64,000 nt of DNA from Halovenus carboxidivorans (GCF_009831575.1 NZ_WUUT01000001.1:705345-769344), one strand, 5' to 3'; positions 17,966 through 27,171 are shown, counted from the first letter of the stretch. A program made the numbers and translations. The notes: generated from the sequence alone by a model not told the origin.

Positions 17966-18028
17966 CACCTATAACGCTTACTTTTGCGACCGCTACCTGT
18001 ATATAGCGGATATTTACGACGTGTCGTA
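17966..18028 (-). promoter_or_regulatory. Upstream region of the LeuA/CimA gene with a 14-bp palindrome
   Basis: On the minus strand a TATA-like ttatagg sits at about 17969-17975, 40-46 nt before the GTG start. Further upstream, tacgac-gt-gtcgta (18015-18028) is a perfect palindrome embedded in TATA-rich sequence. It is a plausible operator for an amino-acid-responsive regulator; the regulator is unknown. Confidence 0.4.
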
Positions 18029-18090
18029 TATATTGGTTGAACTGACCGCTGTAGTCCCAAATTTTCTGCTTGTTTGTCCGCGAATGTCCG

Positions 18091-18501
18091 TCACTCGTTT
18101 ACGTCCGTTTCGTCGACGACCCGGACGGTATCACCGACTTCGACGCCCTCGGCCGCCCCCGCCGGGAGTTCGATGATCCGGTCCGCCTTGGCCATTCCGA
18201 CGCTGCGCCACGGACGCATCCGCGCGACCTTCTGCACGTCGTCGTCGGCCAGCCAGATCACGTCGAGCGGGTGTCTGACAAAGAGCATGTGGACGAACTG
18301 CCGGGGCGGCCCGCCTGTCAGCGAGAACCCGCCCCCGACCTCCATAACGAGCGCCTCGGGGAGTTCCGAGCGGAACATCAGCCCTCGCATCTGTGAGAGC
18401 GTCGAGTCGGCAATCTCGACGTTTCGCGCCAGTATCCGCGGCTCTGACTCGCCCTCACCCAGCGTATCCTCCTGCTCGTGGACGACGTACTCCTCGGCCA
18501 T
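18091..18501 (-). CDS. DUF192 family protein
   Basis: 136 residues. The core matches the DUF192 pattern: RNVEIADSTLSQMRGLMFR at the start, GFSLTGGPPRQFVHMLFVR in the middle, LDVIWLADDDVQKV and a C-terminal IIELPAGAAEGVEVGDTV. The family is widespread but of unknown biochemical role; it is often secreted in bacteria, yet no signal peptide is seen here. It is divergent from the exchanger gene, with about 100 bp between them. Confidence 0.9.
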   Translation of the reverse strand: MAEEYVVHEQEDTLGEGESEPRILARNVEIADSTLSQMRGLMFRSELPEALVMEVGGGFSLTGGPPRQFVHMLFVRHPLDVIWLADDDVQKVARMRPWRSVGMAKADRIIELPAGAAEGVEVGDTVRVVDETDVNE

Positions 18502-18607
18502 ACTGGCTTCTCACACCCTCGGAAAAAAAGTCTATCTCCGCGTTCGATTGTGCGGAGTCTGCTGGACAAGCAAAAGACGTAGGTGCCAGCCTCGTATTAT
18601 CTGGACC

Positions 18608-19930
18608 ATGATAGGGCGGCTCCGGCACCCGTTGGTCGCTGTCGCATTGACGCTGGCACTGACAGTCCCGTGGATCGGGACAGTTCTCTCCTACGGTGGG
18701 TACGGAGCGATCCATCCAGGTGAGAACATCGCACCCGGCTTGGCGGTTCTCATCGGTGGGGTCGCAATCCTCGGTGCGGCGTTTCTGCTCGCCTGGGCCG
18801 CTGAAACGGCCGAAAAAGACGTCCCGACGGCATTCGCAATTGCGGTGCTCGCGGTGCTTGCGGTCGCACCGGAGTACGCGGTGGACGCGTTGTACGCCTG
18901 GCGGGCGGGCGCCGGCTCCGCGGAGGCCGGTAACCTCGCCGTCGCGAACATGACCGGCGCGAACCGGATTCTGATCGGTCTGGGGTGGTCCGGCATCGCG
19001 ATATTCACCATCTATCGCGCCCGGAAGAGCGCGGACATCGCTGTCGAGAGGCGGTCGGGCTTTCTCACCGACGTTGTCAAACTCGACCCCAAAATCGCGA
19101 CCGAAATCGCCTTTCTGCTGATCGCCACGATCTACGCGTTTTTCATCCCGCTTCGCGGCGGTATCGGACCGGTCGATTCGGTGGTTCTCGTCGGTCTGTT
19201 CCTCCTGTACATCGCCATCATCATCCGCGGTGACGTTACCGAGCCCGATGTCCACGTGGGCATTCCGGCGTACTTCCAGCAACTCTCGAAGCCGAGACGG
19301 ATCGCCTCCACGCTGTTCGGATTCGTCTTCTCGGGTGCGATCATCTTCACCGCAGTGCACCCGTTCGCCGAAGGGCTCGAAGAACTCGGGCTCCAGTTCG
19401 GCATCCCCGAGTTCTTCATGATCCAGTGGATCGCGCCGCTGGCCTCCGAAAGCCCCGAACTCATCGTCGTCGCCTACCTCGTGAACAAGGCGCGTACGAC
19501 TGCTGGATTCAACGCCTTGATCTCCTCGAAACTCAACCAGTGGACACTGCTGATCGGCACGCTGGCAGTCGTCTACTCCATCTCTGCCGGTGAAATCGGA
19601 ACGCTGTCGTTCGATCCGAAACAGTCCGCCGAGATCTGGATCACCGCCGCCCAGAGCTTCTTCGCCATCGCCATCCTGCTGAATTTCGAGATCAGCCTCC
19701 GCGAGGCACTCACACTGCTGATCCTGTTCAGTTCGCAGGTGCTCGCGGAGTTTTACATCATTCAGACCTACAGCGAGCCCGCGCTCACCTCGAACAGTAA
19801 GCTAGTGCTGTACGCGTACACCGGTGTCTACGCGGCTATCGCACTCTTGCTGTTCGTCAAACGCAGACGGAGTCTCAAGACGATTATCACGCGTACGGTC
19901 GGCACCGCTCGGTCAGCATTCCAGACGTGA
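18608..19930 (+). CDS. Sodium/calcium exchanger-type (CaCA) membrane antiporter
   Basis: 440 residues from ATG 18608; the frame is open far upstream but overlaps the DUF192 gene antisense. It has about 11 hydrophobic helices in two related halves. The alpha-repeat-like segments are APEYAVDALYAWRAG...NMTGANRIL (residues about 90-125) and APLASESPELIVVAYLVNKA (about 275-300), both with the Pro-Glu and Asn/Ser ion-binding pattern of the cation/Ca2+ exchanger superfamily. It probably exchanges Na+ or H+ for a divalent or monovalent cation across the membrane. It is a single gene. Confidence 0.85.
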   Translation: MIGRLRHPLVAVALTLALTVPWIGTVLSYGGYGAIHPGENIAPGLAVLIGGVAILGAAFLLAWAAETAEKDVPTAFAIAVLAVLAVAPEYAVDALYAWRAGAGSAEAGNLAVANMTGANRILIGLGWSGIAIFTIYRARKSADIAVERRSGFLTDVVKLDPKIATEIAFLLIATIYAFFIPLRGGIGPVDSVVLVGLFLLYIAIIIRGDVTEPDVHVGIPAYFQQLSKPRRIASTLFGFVFSGAIIFTAVHPFAEGLEELGLQFGIPEFFMIQWIAPLASESPELIVVAYLVNKARTTAGFNALISSKLNQWTLLIGTLAVVYSISAGEIGTLSFDPKQSAEIWITAAQSFFAIAILLNFEISLREALTLLILFSSQVLAEFYIIQTYSEPALTSNSKLVLYAYTGVYAAIALLLFVKRRRSLKTIITRTVGTARSAFQT

Positions 19931-19975
19931 ACCGGTTCGGTCTCGCTTTCGGGAGTTGGCTACCCCGACAGCCGG

Positions 19976-20773
19976 TCAGTTCCCCTCGAACTCCGGCTCT
20001 CGGTTCTCGTTGAACGCCTGGACGGCCTCCTGGTGGTCCTCCGTCTGTGAGCAGATCCGCTGTGCGCGCATCGCGTCCTGCATCGCCTGGTCGAGGTCCA
20101 CGTCGAAGCTCTCGTTGACCAGCCGTTTGCTCTCTCCGAGCGCGATGGGTGGCTGTTCGGCCAGCGTCGAGGCGAACTGAACGGCCTCCTCCCGCAGTCG
20201 GTCGTCGGCCACTACGTCCCGAGCGAGGTCCCACTCGACCAACTCCTCGCCTTCGAGTTTCCGGCCGGTGAAGATCAACTCCTTGGCCCGCTGCTCGCCG
20301 ACGAGTCGCGGCAGGAGGTACGCGCCGCCGTCTCCCGGAACGAAGCCGACGTCGATGAACGTCTCGCCCATCACAGCGGATTCCGACGCGATCCGGAAGT
20401 CACAGGCGAGCGCGGTGTCACAACCCGCGCCGAGCGCGTAGCCGTTGACCGCGGCGACGACGGGCGTCTTGATCGTTCTGAGCGTTCGGACGACGGTCTG
20501 GAACAGGCCCAGGCCGCGCTCGTAGTCCGCGAAGTCCATCTCCGGCGACAGCGGCAACTCCTCCAGGTCGCCGCCGCTACAGAAGGCCTCGCCGTCGCCC
20601 GTCAACACGAGCGCGCGGATCTCGTCGCGCCCGTCGAGTCGTTCGAGCGCGTCGACGAGGTCGGTGAGCAACGCCTCGTTGTACGCGTTCATCGCCTCCG
20701 GGCGGGACAGTTCCACGACAGCGACGTGTTCTTCCGGTTCTGTCACCTCGATAGTCGTCGAATCAGCGGTCAT
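19976..20773 (-). CDS. Enoyl-CoA hydratase/isomerase family protein
   Basis: 265 residues, the usual length of the crotonase fold. Oxyanion-hole segments AFCSGGDLEEL and NGYALGAGCDTALACDFRIAS are intact, and ETFIDVGFVPGDGGAYLLPRL supplies the second active-site glutamate region. Crotonases hydrate enoyl-CoA in fatty-acid or amino-acid breakdown, but several other CoA reactions are possible. The gene stands alone, with no other beta-oxidation genes next to it. Confidence 0.92.
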   Translation of the reverse strand: MTADSTTIEVTEPEEHVAVVELSRPEAMNAYNEALLTDLVDALERLDGRDEIRALVLTGDGEAFCSGGDLEELPLSPEMDFADYERGLGLFQTVVRTLRTIKTPVVAAVNGYALGAGCDTALACDFRIASESAVMGETFIDVGFVPGDGGAYLLPRLVGEQRAKELIFTGRKLEGEELVEWDLARDVVADDRLREEAVQFASTLAEQPPIALGESKRLVNESFDVDLDQAMQDAMRAQRICSQTEDHQEAVQAFNENREPEFEGN

Positions 20774-20980
20774 AACAGTGCGTGGTTACCGCTGTGCAGT
20801 CTAAACAGTACCCTTTGTGAACCCGCGGATCCGGTCTCGGTATTTATTCGGCGTATGGATTCTGTTCCTGTAAGACGGAGAGTACCGGGACTGTCCGTGA
20901 ACGAGGTATCTAGCTGGAAACTCCCTATTCTATACTACCAACAGATTATTATTTCTTAGATACTCATTGAGAAAATAAGG

Positions 20981-21502
20981 ATGGGGGATCCGTCACGTCT
21001 AGCACTGCTATGTGGGTCCGCTCTTATACTGGTTCTAATCGCAGTCGTCTCACTGAGTTTCGTTGCGAACGACGGAGACCTTCTAAACGAGTCCGCAGAA
21101 ATCGAAGTTGACAATCAGGACGACACTGGGTACACTATTTCAGTCTATTACAGCCACGGCGGGAGTGTGGCAGATGTTAGCTACACAGGTATCGTCGATA
21201 ATCGGACACAGCAGTACGAGTCGACGCCCGACGTTCCCGTGGGGGGAAACGTTACTCACATCGAACCAACGAATGCAGACTTACTCGAAACGGTTCGTGT
21301 CGGAGCGAAACAGAGTACAGTTACAAAATTTGGTGACTGGGAGAAAAGCGGGACGTTCGTATATGTGATCGAGTCCTCGAACAGTAGCGTCGTCCACGTC
21401 GATGCTACGCACTGCGGCAGTGGAACTCCAGAATATTACTTCGAGGCCGACGCGAGCGGATACTCCCTGTCGTCCTGGACCTGCAACGACGGTCTATTCT
21501 AA
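20981..21502 (+). CDS. Orphan secreted or membrane-anchored protein, AT-rich
   Basis: 173 residues. One hydrophobic helix at residues about 8-28 (LCGSALILVLIAVVSLSFVA) anchors or exports the rest, which is acidic, Ser/Thr/Tyr-rich, beta-like and has two cysteines near the C-terminus (HCGSGTPEYY, WTCNDG) that could form a disulfide. N-glycosylation sequons (NES, NRT, NVT, NSS) are present. Base composition is clearly lower in GC than the neighbours, and codons such as ata, tta and aga are frequent, suggesting recent acquisition. I recognise no family. Confidence 0.7.
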   Translation: MGDPSRLALLCGSALILVLIAVVSLSFVANDGDLLNESAEIEVDNQDDTGYTISVYYSHGGSVADVSYTGIVDNRTQQYESTPDVPVGGNVTHIEPTNADLLETVRVGAKQSTVTKFGDWEKSGTFVYVIESSNSSVVHVDATHCGSGTPEYYFEADASGYSLSSWTCNDGLF

Positions 21503-21757
21503 ATGGGCATAATGAAACTTAGAGGAGGGTGATTCCACAGATCCACGCGACTCTGCACGTGTGCTTCAGACAGCCCTCATTTCGTAGCGCCAACAACCCT
21601 CCACGCTATTTCTCACGGTGTGGCTACCGACCAGTACAGGGGAGTGACAGATCATTCAGTAGCTATTGCTGTAGTTTCCTGTCCCCAACTTTATGGAAAC
21701 TTTAACTTAGTTTCTGTATGGCATATACTAACATGCCGGAGCTAGGGTGGGGGATGA

Positions 21758-22621
21758 ATGCCACATAGGATCTGTACCTCAGAACAGGGCAATGAGTTGT
21801 CCTACTTTCAGCGGCTATTCGGTACCTTACTGAGCCCCGATACCGATCTGGCGAGCAAACTCGAACGGCTGTTTGCAGAGGAGACGATCGAGTTCGACCT
21901 GAGCCATGCGTTTCTGTCTCGGATCGACCTCGACACCGAGACGCAGTATTTCGAGGTCGTTCACGAACCCCAGCGGAGCGTCGAGGCCGGAAACACGGTT
22001 CCGCTCTCGAATACCTACTGTCGGGAAACTATCGAAGATCCAGACGGGATGATGGTCATCGACGACGCGTTCGCTGAAGGCTGGAAAGACTATCCTGCGT
22101 ACGAAACGCTCGGGTTCAGGAGCTACATCGGAACGACCGTTACCAGTGAAAACAAACTGTACGGGACGCTCTGTTTCGGGAATGCGACTCCGCGCGAGAC
22201 ACCGATCGCCGAGGACGAGAAGATCCTCGTCGATATATTCAGCCAGTGGGTGACTTACGAACTGAACCAGTGGCAGGGGCCGCAGATCCACGATCCCGTC
22301 CACGGTGATTTTGCCGAGTATGACGTTCCGTCCTCAGAGATAGACTCACTACTGGAGACCGTCAAGAGCCGAGAACGGCGACTCATTCTCCGCTCTCTCG
22401 TAGACGATCCTACCGAACGTAGACTGGAACAGATCGTTGAGCCGATCGACGCCGACCCTTCGGAGATCGATCTCTTTCACACCCACTTGCCAAAATTAGA
22501 GCAAGCCGGCTACATCAGGTGGGACCGGGACTCGAACACGATTTCTCGGGGCACGAACTTCTTCGAGATCGAACCGCTCGTTGGACTGCTGGACGATTTT
22601 ACCGCGGAATTTCGCGGGTAG
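21758..22621 (+). CDS. GAF-domain protein with C-terminal winged-helix domain
   Basis: 287 residues. Residues about 15-165 form a GAF sensor domain: FDLSHAFLSRIDLDTETQYF, NTVPLSNTYCRETI, VIDDAFAEGW, FRSYIGTTV and YGTLCFGN are typical. Residues about 190-285 are a predicted winged-helix output domain (SRERRLILRSLVDD...HTHLPKLEQAGYIRWDRDSNTI), as seen in haloarchaeal regulators. It probably binds a small ligand and controls transcription. The nearer upstream ATGs at 21733 and 21754 lead to an immediate stop, so 21758 is the start. It is a single gene. Confidence 0.85.
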   Translation: MPHRICTSEQGNELSYFQRLFGTLLSPDTDLASKLERLFAEETIEFDLSHAFLSRIDLDTETQYFEVVHEPQRSVEAGNTVPLSNTYCRETIEDPDGMMVIDDAFAEGWKDYPAYETLGFRSYIGTTVTSENKLYGTLCFGNATPRETPIAEDEKILVDIFSQWVTYELNQWQGPQIHDPVHGDFAEYDVPSSEIDSLLETVKSRERRLILRSLVDDPTERRLEQIVEPIDADPSEIDLFHTHLPKLEQAGYIRWDRDSNTISRGTNFFEIEPLVGLLDDFTAEFRG

Positions 22622-22697
22622 AGTGTGCCCGTTGATCGTGAACCCCTCGTCGGTCAGTCCGCGCAAACACTAAGCGCGACGCTCGCCAAGCGACGGT

Positions 22698-23252
22698 ATG
22701 GAACAGACCGAGTCGGGAACCTCGGTCGGCGTCGACGATCCGTACCGATTCGTCGAGCGCTGTGACCATCTTACCGACGAAGGCAAGTGCCGATTCGCGG
22801 TCGAACACGGGGATCGCGACCCGCAGTTTTCGAGCGAGCTCCGGGCCGAGGAGTTCCAGTGTCCGGTCGCCGGCGAGACCGACGAGGAGGGGTTGACCGG
22901 CCCGTGGGACTGGCAGGACTGTCCGCACTTCCGGGCGCGGAACACCAGCGACGAGTGCATCCGCTGTGGACTGACCGAACAGCGGATGGCCCACGACGAC
23001 GACCGACCGCTGTTGGAGGAACATCACCTCTCGTATGCCGATACTTCCGTCGAGGGTAGCGGCGACCCCTCACACGAGATCACGGTCTCGCTGTGTCGGT
23101 GGTGTCACGCGAAAGTCCACGACTCGTGGGCGCGTATCGACGACGACGCCAGCCCGGATCCGGAGGCGATCGCACAGCAGGAGACGCGGAGAGCCCGTCA
23201 GCAGGAGGAACTCTCCTTCGAGACGGCCGCCGACCGATACGACGACACGTAG
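22698..23252 (+). CDS. HNH-like zinc-binding haloarchaeal protein
   Basis: 184 residues, acidic. Cysteines are numerous: CDHLTDEGKC, FQCP, CPHF, CIRCG. The section EEHHLSY ... SLCRWCHAKVHDSWARI resembles the treble-clef HNH fold, with CxxC and HxxxH zinc ligands. Whether it is a nuclease or only a zinc-structured protein is unclear. It lies convergent to the cupredoxin gene, 1 bp apart. Confidence 0.75.
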   Translation: MEQTESGTSVGVDDPYRFVERCDHLTDEGKCRFAVEHGDRDPQFSSELRAEEFQCPVAGETDEEGLTGPWDWQDCPHFRARNTSDECIRCGLTEQRMAHDDDRPLLEEHHLSYADTSVEGSGDPSHEITVSLCRWCHAKVHDSWARIDDDASPDPEAIAQQETRRARQQEELSFETAADRYDDT

Positions 23253-23253
23253 C

Positions 23254-24030
23254 TCACTCCTCGCCGATCGGCGCGAGCCGCAGCGCCTTGCTCTCGGGGG
23301 CGAGGTCGTCCCACGAGACGCTGCCCGCCTCGACGATGTTCTCCGGCGCTAACGCCGGATCGCTGAGGACGAGCCCCGCGGTGAACTCCGGCGGCCGGGC
23401 CTCCGACGGGCCCGGGGCCTCGCCGACCGCCGACGCCGCCGGTCCGGTCGGGGACCCGACGACGATCGAACCGACCATACCGAACAGTTCGTGGGGGGCG
23501 CACATGATGTTGTGGACGCCTTCCGTCTCGAAGGTGTACAGCCAGTACTCCCCGGCTCCGAGAACCGGCGAGGAGTACGCCGGCGCCGACTCGGGGACGC
23601 GCTGGGTGTAGCCAAAGGCCGGGTGGTACGCGTTGACGTTGTGGTGAGGCGTCGTCATCTGGAACCGGACCGTATCGCCGGGTTCGATCGCGAGGCCGGT
23701 CGGTTCGAAGTAAAACTGTGGGATCGGCGCCTCCTCGCGCTCCCGAATCAGCAACTGTACGGTGTGATCCGGCTCGACCGGTGGTTCCTCGCCCGTCCCG
23801 ACGTAGCCGAACCGCGGTTCGATCGCCTGCCCGTTCGTCTGCTCCTGTTGGGTTGTCCCGTTCATATCTGGTTCAGTGTCCGCGCTTGTCGTGTTCTCGT
23901 CCGGTTCGTTCGACTCGCTGGAGCAGCCTGCGACGGCCGGCATCGCCGCGGCTCCGAGAGCGGTCAGCACCTGCCGCCGCCCCAGCGTGGTCGTCCTGTG
24001 CTCCGCCCGTTCTCGCCCATCTGCACCCAT
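23254..24030 (-). CDS. Tat-exported cupredoxin lipoprotein (halocyanin/plastocyanin-like)
   Basis: 258 residues from ATG 24030; a TTG nine bases further up is open, but a TATA-like ttaaatgtg near 24057 favours 24030. The N-terminus has a Tat motif and lipobox (LGRRQVLTALGAAAMPAVAG followed by CSS), so the protein is exported folded and lipid-anchored. A Ser/Thr/Asp/Gln-rich linker follows. The cupredoxin domain shows type-1 copper ligands: the first His in TPHHNVNAYHP, then Cys, His and Met in the loop IMCAPHELFGM. It probably carries electrons on the outer membrane face. A C-terminal extension of about 60 residues is unassigned. Confidence 0.88.
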   Translation of the reverse strand: MGADGRERAEHRTTTLGRRQVLTALGAAAMPAVAGCSSESNEPDENTTSADTEPDMNGTTQQEQTNGQAIEPRFGYVGTGEEPPVEPDHTVQLLIREREEAPIPQFYFEPTGLAIEPGDTVRFQMTTPHHNVNAYHPAFGYTQRVPESAPAYSSPVLGAGEYWLYTFETEGVHNIMCAPHELFGMVGSIVVGSPTGPAASAVGEAPGPSEARPPEFTAGLVLSDPALAPENIVEAGSVSWDDLAPESKALRLAPIGEE

Positions 24031-24288
24031 CGTGTGCAAATGCGTTCCCGAGAATCACATTTAATTAGCCCAACTGGAACATCTTGCGGGATTGGAAATG
24101 ATTTTTATACTTCTGTACTAATTTATTTGTCCGATTTTACTCGGTTCAGCCGGACTCGCATCGGGGCCGGTCGACCGAACTACTAGCTCCTGTACAGGGT
24201 AGTCGGGGGTACGAACCCGGTCGCGGGAGCAGCGACAGCGCAGGCTTTCGGGAGGACTGTTTTTACTGGCTCCCTCGTATACCGCCGT

Positions 24289-24702
24289 ATGCGAACGGTC
24301 GAACTCACGAGACAGATCGACGCCTCGCCGCCGGTCGTCGACCGGGCGCTCGATCCCGCGTCAATCGTCGAGTACGAGGGAAGCTTCGAGGTGTTCGAGG
24401 TCGAACGACGGGAAGACGACTGGCTGGTCGTCGCCGGCGGGTCGGGACTCCGGTTGACCCTGCGGTTCGAGGAGCGCGAAAACGGTTTCTTTTACGAACA
24501 GGAGGCGGCGGAGGGCCAGCCACTCGACGCGATGGAGACCACGATCACGTACCGCCAAGAGGGAAACGGCACCCGAGTGACGGCCGTCTCCGAAGTCAGC
24601 ATGGGCGTTCGACCGACGGCCATCACCGACCGCCTCGCCGCCTGGAAACGGAACGGCGAACTCGAACGCGCGCTCGACGCGCTGGCCGCGGAAGTCGAGT
24701 GA
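24289..24702 (+). CDS. SRPBCC (START-like) family protein
   Basis: 137 residues. The pattern of one N-terminal strand (MRTVELTRQIDASPPVVDRA), a helix, several antiparallel strands and a long C-terminal helix (AITDRLAAWKRNGELERALD) fits the polyketide-cyclase/SRPBCC ligand-binding fold. Such proteins bind hydrophobic ligands; no specific ligand is indicated. The gene is preceded by an AT-rich divergent promoter region shared with the cupredoxin gene and followed closely by a zinc-ribbon gene on the same strand. Confidence 0.8.
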   Translation: MRTVELTRQIDASPPVVDRALDPASIVEYEGSFEVFEVERREDDWLVVAGGSGLRLTLRFEERENGFFYEQEAAEGQPLDAMETTITYRQEGNGTRVTAVSEVSMGVRPTAITDRLAAWKRNGELERALDALAAEVE

Positions 24703-24772
24703 CGACGGATGGCCGTGTGTCACTCGTACACAGCCGAGGACGATTTATGTGAGTCGGCCGGCATCGCCTCAT

Positions 24773-24982
24773 ATGAGCATCATACAGACCGTACGGGAGA
24801 TGTTCGAGGCGTCGTCGTCGGCGACGACAACGGACGGCTCGGAGGGGGCGTACTGGTGTCACGACTGCAACGAGCGGATCCGCGATGTCGATGTCGACGG
24901 CCCGGACGCGCCCTCGTGTCCGGCCTGCGGCGAGGAGATGGAGTTCGAGCGCTCGACTGGAACGGCCGGCTGTGCCTGCTGA
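24773..24982 (+). CDS. Small zinc-ribbon protein, 69 residues
   Basis: Start ATG 24773 (MSIIQTVREMFEA); the open frame extends 8 codons upstream without similarity. An N-terminal amphipathic helix and an acidic Ser/Thr linker precede one zinc ribbon with WCHDC and CPACG knuckles; the protein ends in GCAC. It is one of several small CxxC proteins in this window. Role unknown. Confidence 0.75.
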   Translation: MSIIQTVREMFEASSSATTTDGSEGAYWCHDCNERIRDVDVDGPDAPSCPACGEEMEFERSTGTAGCAC

Positions 24983-24984
24983 GT

Positions 24985-25167
24985 TCACTCGGAGAGGACG
25001 AGTATCTGCGTCGCGGCCATAATCACGACGGTCAGCACGGCAAGCCTGACGTACGTGAACTCCAGGGTTCTGAGCAGATCCAGGCCCCGGAGGACGATGT
25101 ACGAGAACAGCGTCGACAACGCGAGATTCATGACGAAGAGTACACGCGGGTCGCCGTCACTGGCCAT
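24985..25167 (-). CDS. Small two-helix membrane protein
   Basis: 60 residues from ATG 25167; a GTG at 25179 is also in frame. A TATA-like attttaga at about 25190-25198 would place the transcript start at the ATG, which favours a leaderless message. Two hydrophobic helices (VLFVMNLALSTLFSYIVL and YVRLAVLTVVIMAATQILVL) are joined by a short polar loop. Function unknown. It is convergent with the zinc-ribbon gene and divergent from the next membrane protein. Confidence 0.65.
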   Translation of the reverse strand: MASDGDPRVLFVMNLALSTLFSYIVLRGLDLLRTLEFTYVRLAVLTVVIMAATQILVLSE

Positions 25168-25268
25168 GTGGTGGGCCACGACGCCGCCCGTCTAAAATCT
25201 CCCGCCCGCCGCTTCCGCGTCTCGACGCCGACTGAATATTTTTGAGGCTACCGCCGCAAACCGTGGTA

Positions 25269-25586
25269 ATGGATATCACGAACCGCGAGGGGACTCCTAT
25301 CGACCCGGTGCCGTTTCTCGTCGTCGCGCTGTTGGCGGCGATGCTTCTCGTCGCGTGGGGGCCGCTGTACCTGCGGGCTCACGGTTTCGGGCTCACGGTT
25401 TCGGTCGCCGTCTCCGTCGCGCTGACTCTCCTCGTCTGGGTCGTGCTCTACTACCGGTTCGTCTGGACCGCGAACCCGCTGATCAGACAGGAGGTGCCGG
25501 CGGCGACGCGGTATCTCCGCCTGCTCTACGGTATCGTCGCCGGCGTGATCGTCCTGCTCGGGTTGACTGCGCTGCTTTACATCTGA
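25269..25586 (+). CDS. Three-helix membrane protein, unknown function
   Basis: 105 residues from ATG 25269. Three hydrophobic helices are evident: PFLVVALLAAMLLVAWGPLY, VSVAVSVALTLLVWVVLYY and LLYGIVAGVIVLLGLTALLY. The short N-terminus is polar. No motif is recognised. It lies between a divergent small membrane protein and the convergent CobW gene, 4 bp from the CobW stop. Confidence 0.75.
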   Translation: MDITNREGTPIDPVPFLVVALLAAMLLVAWGPLYLRAHGFGLTVSVAVSVALTLLVWVVLYYRFVWTANPLIRQEVPAATRYLRLLYGIVAGVIVLLGLTALLYI

Positions 25587-25590
25587 TCTG

Positions 25591-26787
25591 TCACCGCGTC
25601 TCGACGGACAGCGCCTCCTCGTCGGCGCTCGGGAAAACGCCCGTCTCGACACCCTCCCCCCACTCCTCGTCGGTGACGAGACAGTCGTCGAGGCGGCCGA
25701 TCAGCGAGTCGTCGATCTCCTGGCCGATGAACACGAGTTCGGTGCGACGGTCGCCGTGTTCGTCGTCCCACTCCACGTCCGGCCGATTGCTCCGGTACAT
25801 CTCCCGCTCGATTTCGGGAAGGCTCGCTAGCCACGGCCCGAGGACCTCGACTGTCGCGTGCGCGCCGGCCTGGCTCATCAGCAGCGCGGACTCGTCCCGA
25901 CCGGCGATCCAGAGCAGTCCCTTCGAGCGGACGACCGACGAGGGGAGATCACCGAGCAACGCTCGAATCCGCTCCGGGTGGAACGGTCGACGCCGCCGGT
26001 AGACGAACGAACTGACGTTGTACACCTCGTCGGGATGAGCGTGGTCGTGGTCCCCGTGTGCTGGCGCGTCGTCTCCATCCAGTCCGTGCTGCCAGCCCGC
26101 TCCGGAGCCAGTCTCGGCCGGATCGAACCGGCCGGTCCCGAGGACCGCTCCGGGATCGATCTGACTGTGTGTCGTCCGGTGAATCTCCGCCCGCGGCACG
26201 AGCGCCCGGACTAACTCCTCCGCGCGGTCGAGTTCGGCCGCGTCGAGCAGGTCGGCCTTGTTGAGCAGAATCACGTCGGCGAACTCGATCTGTTCGACCA
26301 GCAGATCCGAGAGCGGCCGGTCCGTCGACCCCGGCGCAGTCTCGCGCTCGATGCCCTCTGCGTCTCCGAAGGCGTCGAGGAACCGAGCCGTATCGACGAC
26401 GGTGACCATCGTGTCGAGTTCGTAGGCGGCCGCGGCGCGCGAACCGGTGGTGAACAGCCGCGCGACCGGTTCCGGTTCGCTGATCCCCGAGGCCTCGACG
26501 ACCAGGTACTCGAACTCACGCTCGCTGGCGAGCCGTGCGACCTCCGTCTCCAGGTCGTCCTGGAGTTCACAGCAGATACAGCCGTTCGAGAGTTCCGCCA
26601 CACCCCCGTCGGCGGCGACCTCGGTGCCTGCGGAGAGCAGTTCCGCGTCGACGTTGATCTCCCCCATGTCGTTGACCAGCACCGCGATGGAGCGGTCGCC
26701 GCTGTTCGACAGCAGGTGGTTGACCAGTGTCGTCTTCCCCGCTCCGAGCGGTCCGCTGAGCACCGTTACCGGAATCTCCTCACCCAT
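25591..26787 (-). CDS. CobW/COG0523 family GTPase metallochaperone
   Basis: 398 residues. The GTPase domain has Walker A GPLGAGKTT (residues 12-20), the metal-binding GCICC motif (69-73, CxCC), Walker B-like EASGISEPEPVA and the base-recognition NKAD. A His/Asp-rich linker (HGDHDHAHPDE) precedes the CobW C-terminal domain (about residues 255-365, ending near the GQEID segment). COG0523 proteins insert zinc, cobalt or other metals into target enzymes. The His-rich loop suggests zinc or nickel; no zinc-responsive operator was identified upstream. It is divergent from the ArsA pair. Confidence 0.92.
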   Translation of the reverse strand: MGEEIPVTVLSGPLGAGKTTLVNHLLSNSGDRSIAVLVNDMGEINVDAELLSAGTEVAADGGVAELSNGCICCELQDDLETEVARLASEREFEYLVVEASGISEPEPVARLFTTGSRAAAAYELDTMVTVVDTARFLDAFGDAEGIERETAPGSTDRPLSDLLVEQIEFADVILLNKADLLDAAELDRAEELVRALVPRAEIHRTTHSQIDPGAVLGTGRFDPAETGSGAGWQHGLDGDDAPAHGDHDHAHPDEVYNVSSFVYRRRRPFHPERIRALLGDLPSSVVRSKGLLWIAGRDESALLMSQAGAHATVEVLGPWLASLPEIEREMYRSNRPDVEWDDEHGDRRTELVFIGQEIDDSLIGRLDDCLVTDEEWGEGVETGVFPSADEEALSVETR

Positions 26788-26874
26788 GTGTCCGGGTTGG
26801 CCGTCGCGGTTCTTAGTTCGTTCCCCGGCCTGCCGTCAGTATCTTTTTGTGGCAAAAACCCGGTACCGTGGCAC

Positions 26875-27171
26875 ATGGAGCTATCGGACAGGATCTCTGC
26901 GACTATCGAACGACTCAAGCTCTGGGCGCGGGGGCTCTATCACGGGATGATTACCCACCCGGCCTACGAGAAAATCGAGAAGGAGGCGGAGGATCTGGAG
27001 GACGCGTTCATGCTCGCCTGCTTCCCCGACGCGTTCGGCATCCCGAGTCCAGTCTCCTATTACACCGCGGAGTTGCTCCCGTATCTCGCAGACGAGTTCG
27101 AGAGCTGGCAGCGACGGATGTGGGACCGCGGATCGCTGGTCGAACGGAAGGGACAGCAGTACCACTTCTGA
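26875..27171 (+). CDS. Conserved 98-residue protein coupled to ArsA
   Basis: Start ATG 26875; the frame is open further upstream inside antisense CobW sequence. The protein is largely helical (MELSDRISATIERLKLWARG, then AYEKIEKEAEDLEDAFMLAC) with FPDAFGIPSPVSYYTAELLP in the middle. No known motif. Its TGA overlaps the ATG of the ArsA gene by one base (TGATG), so the two are translationally coupled and may act together. Confidence 0.75.
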   Translation: MELSDRISATIERLKLWARGLYHGMITHPAYEKIEKEAEDLEDAFMLACFPDAFGIPSPVSYYTAELLPYLADEFESWQRRMWDRGSLVERKGQQYHF

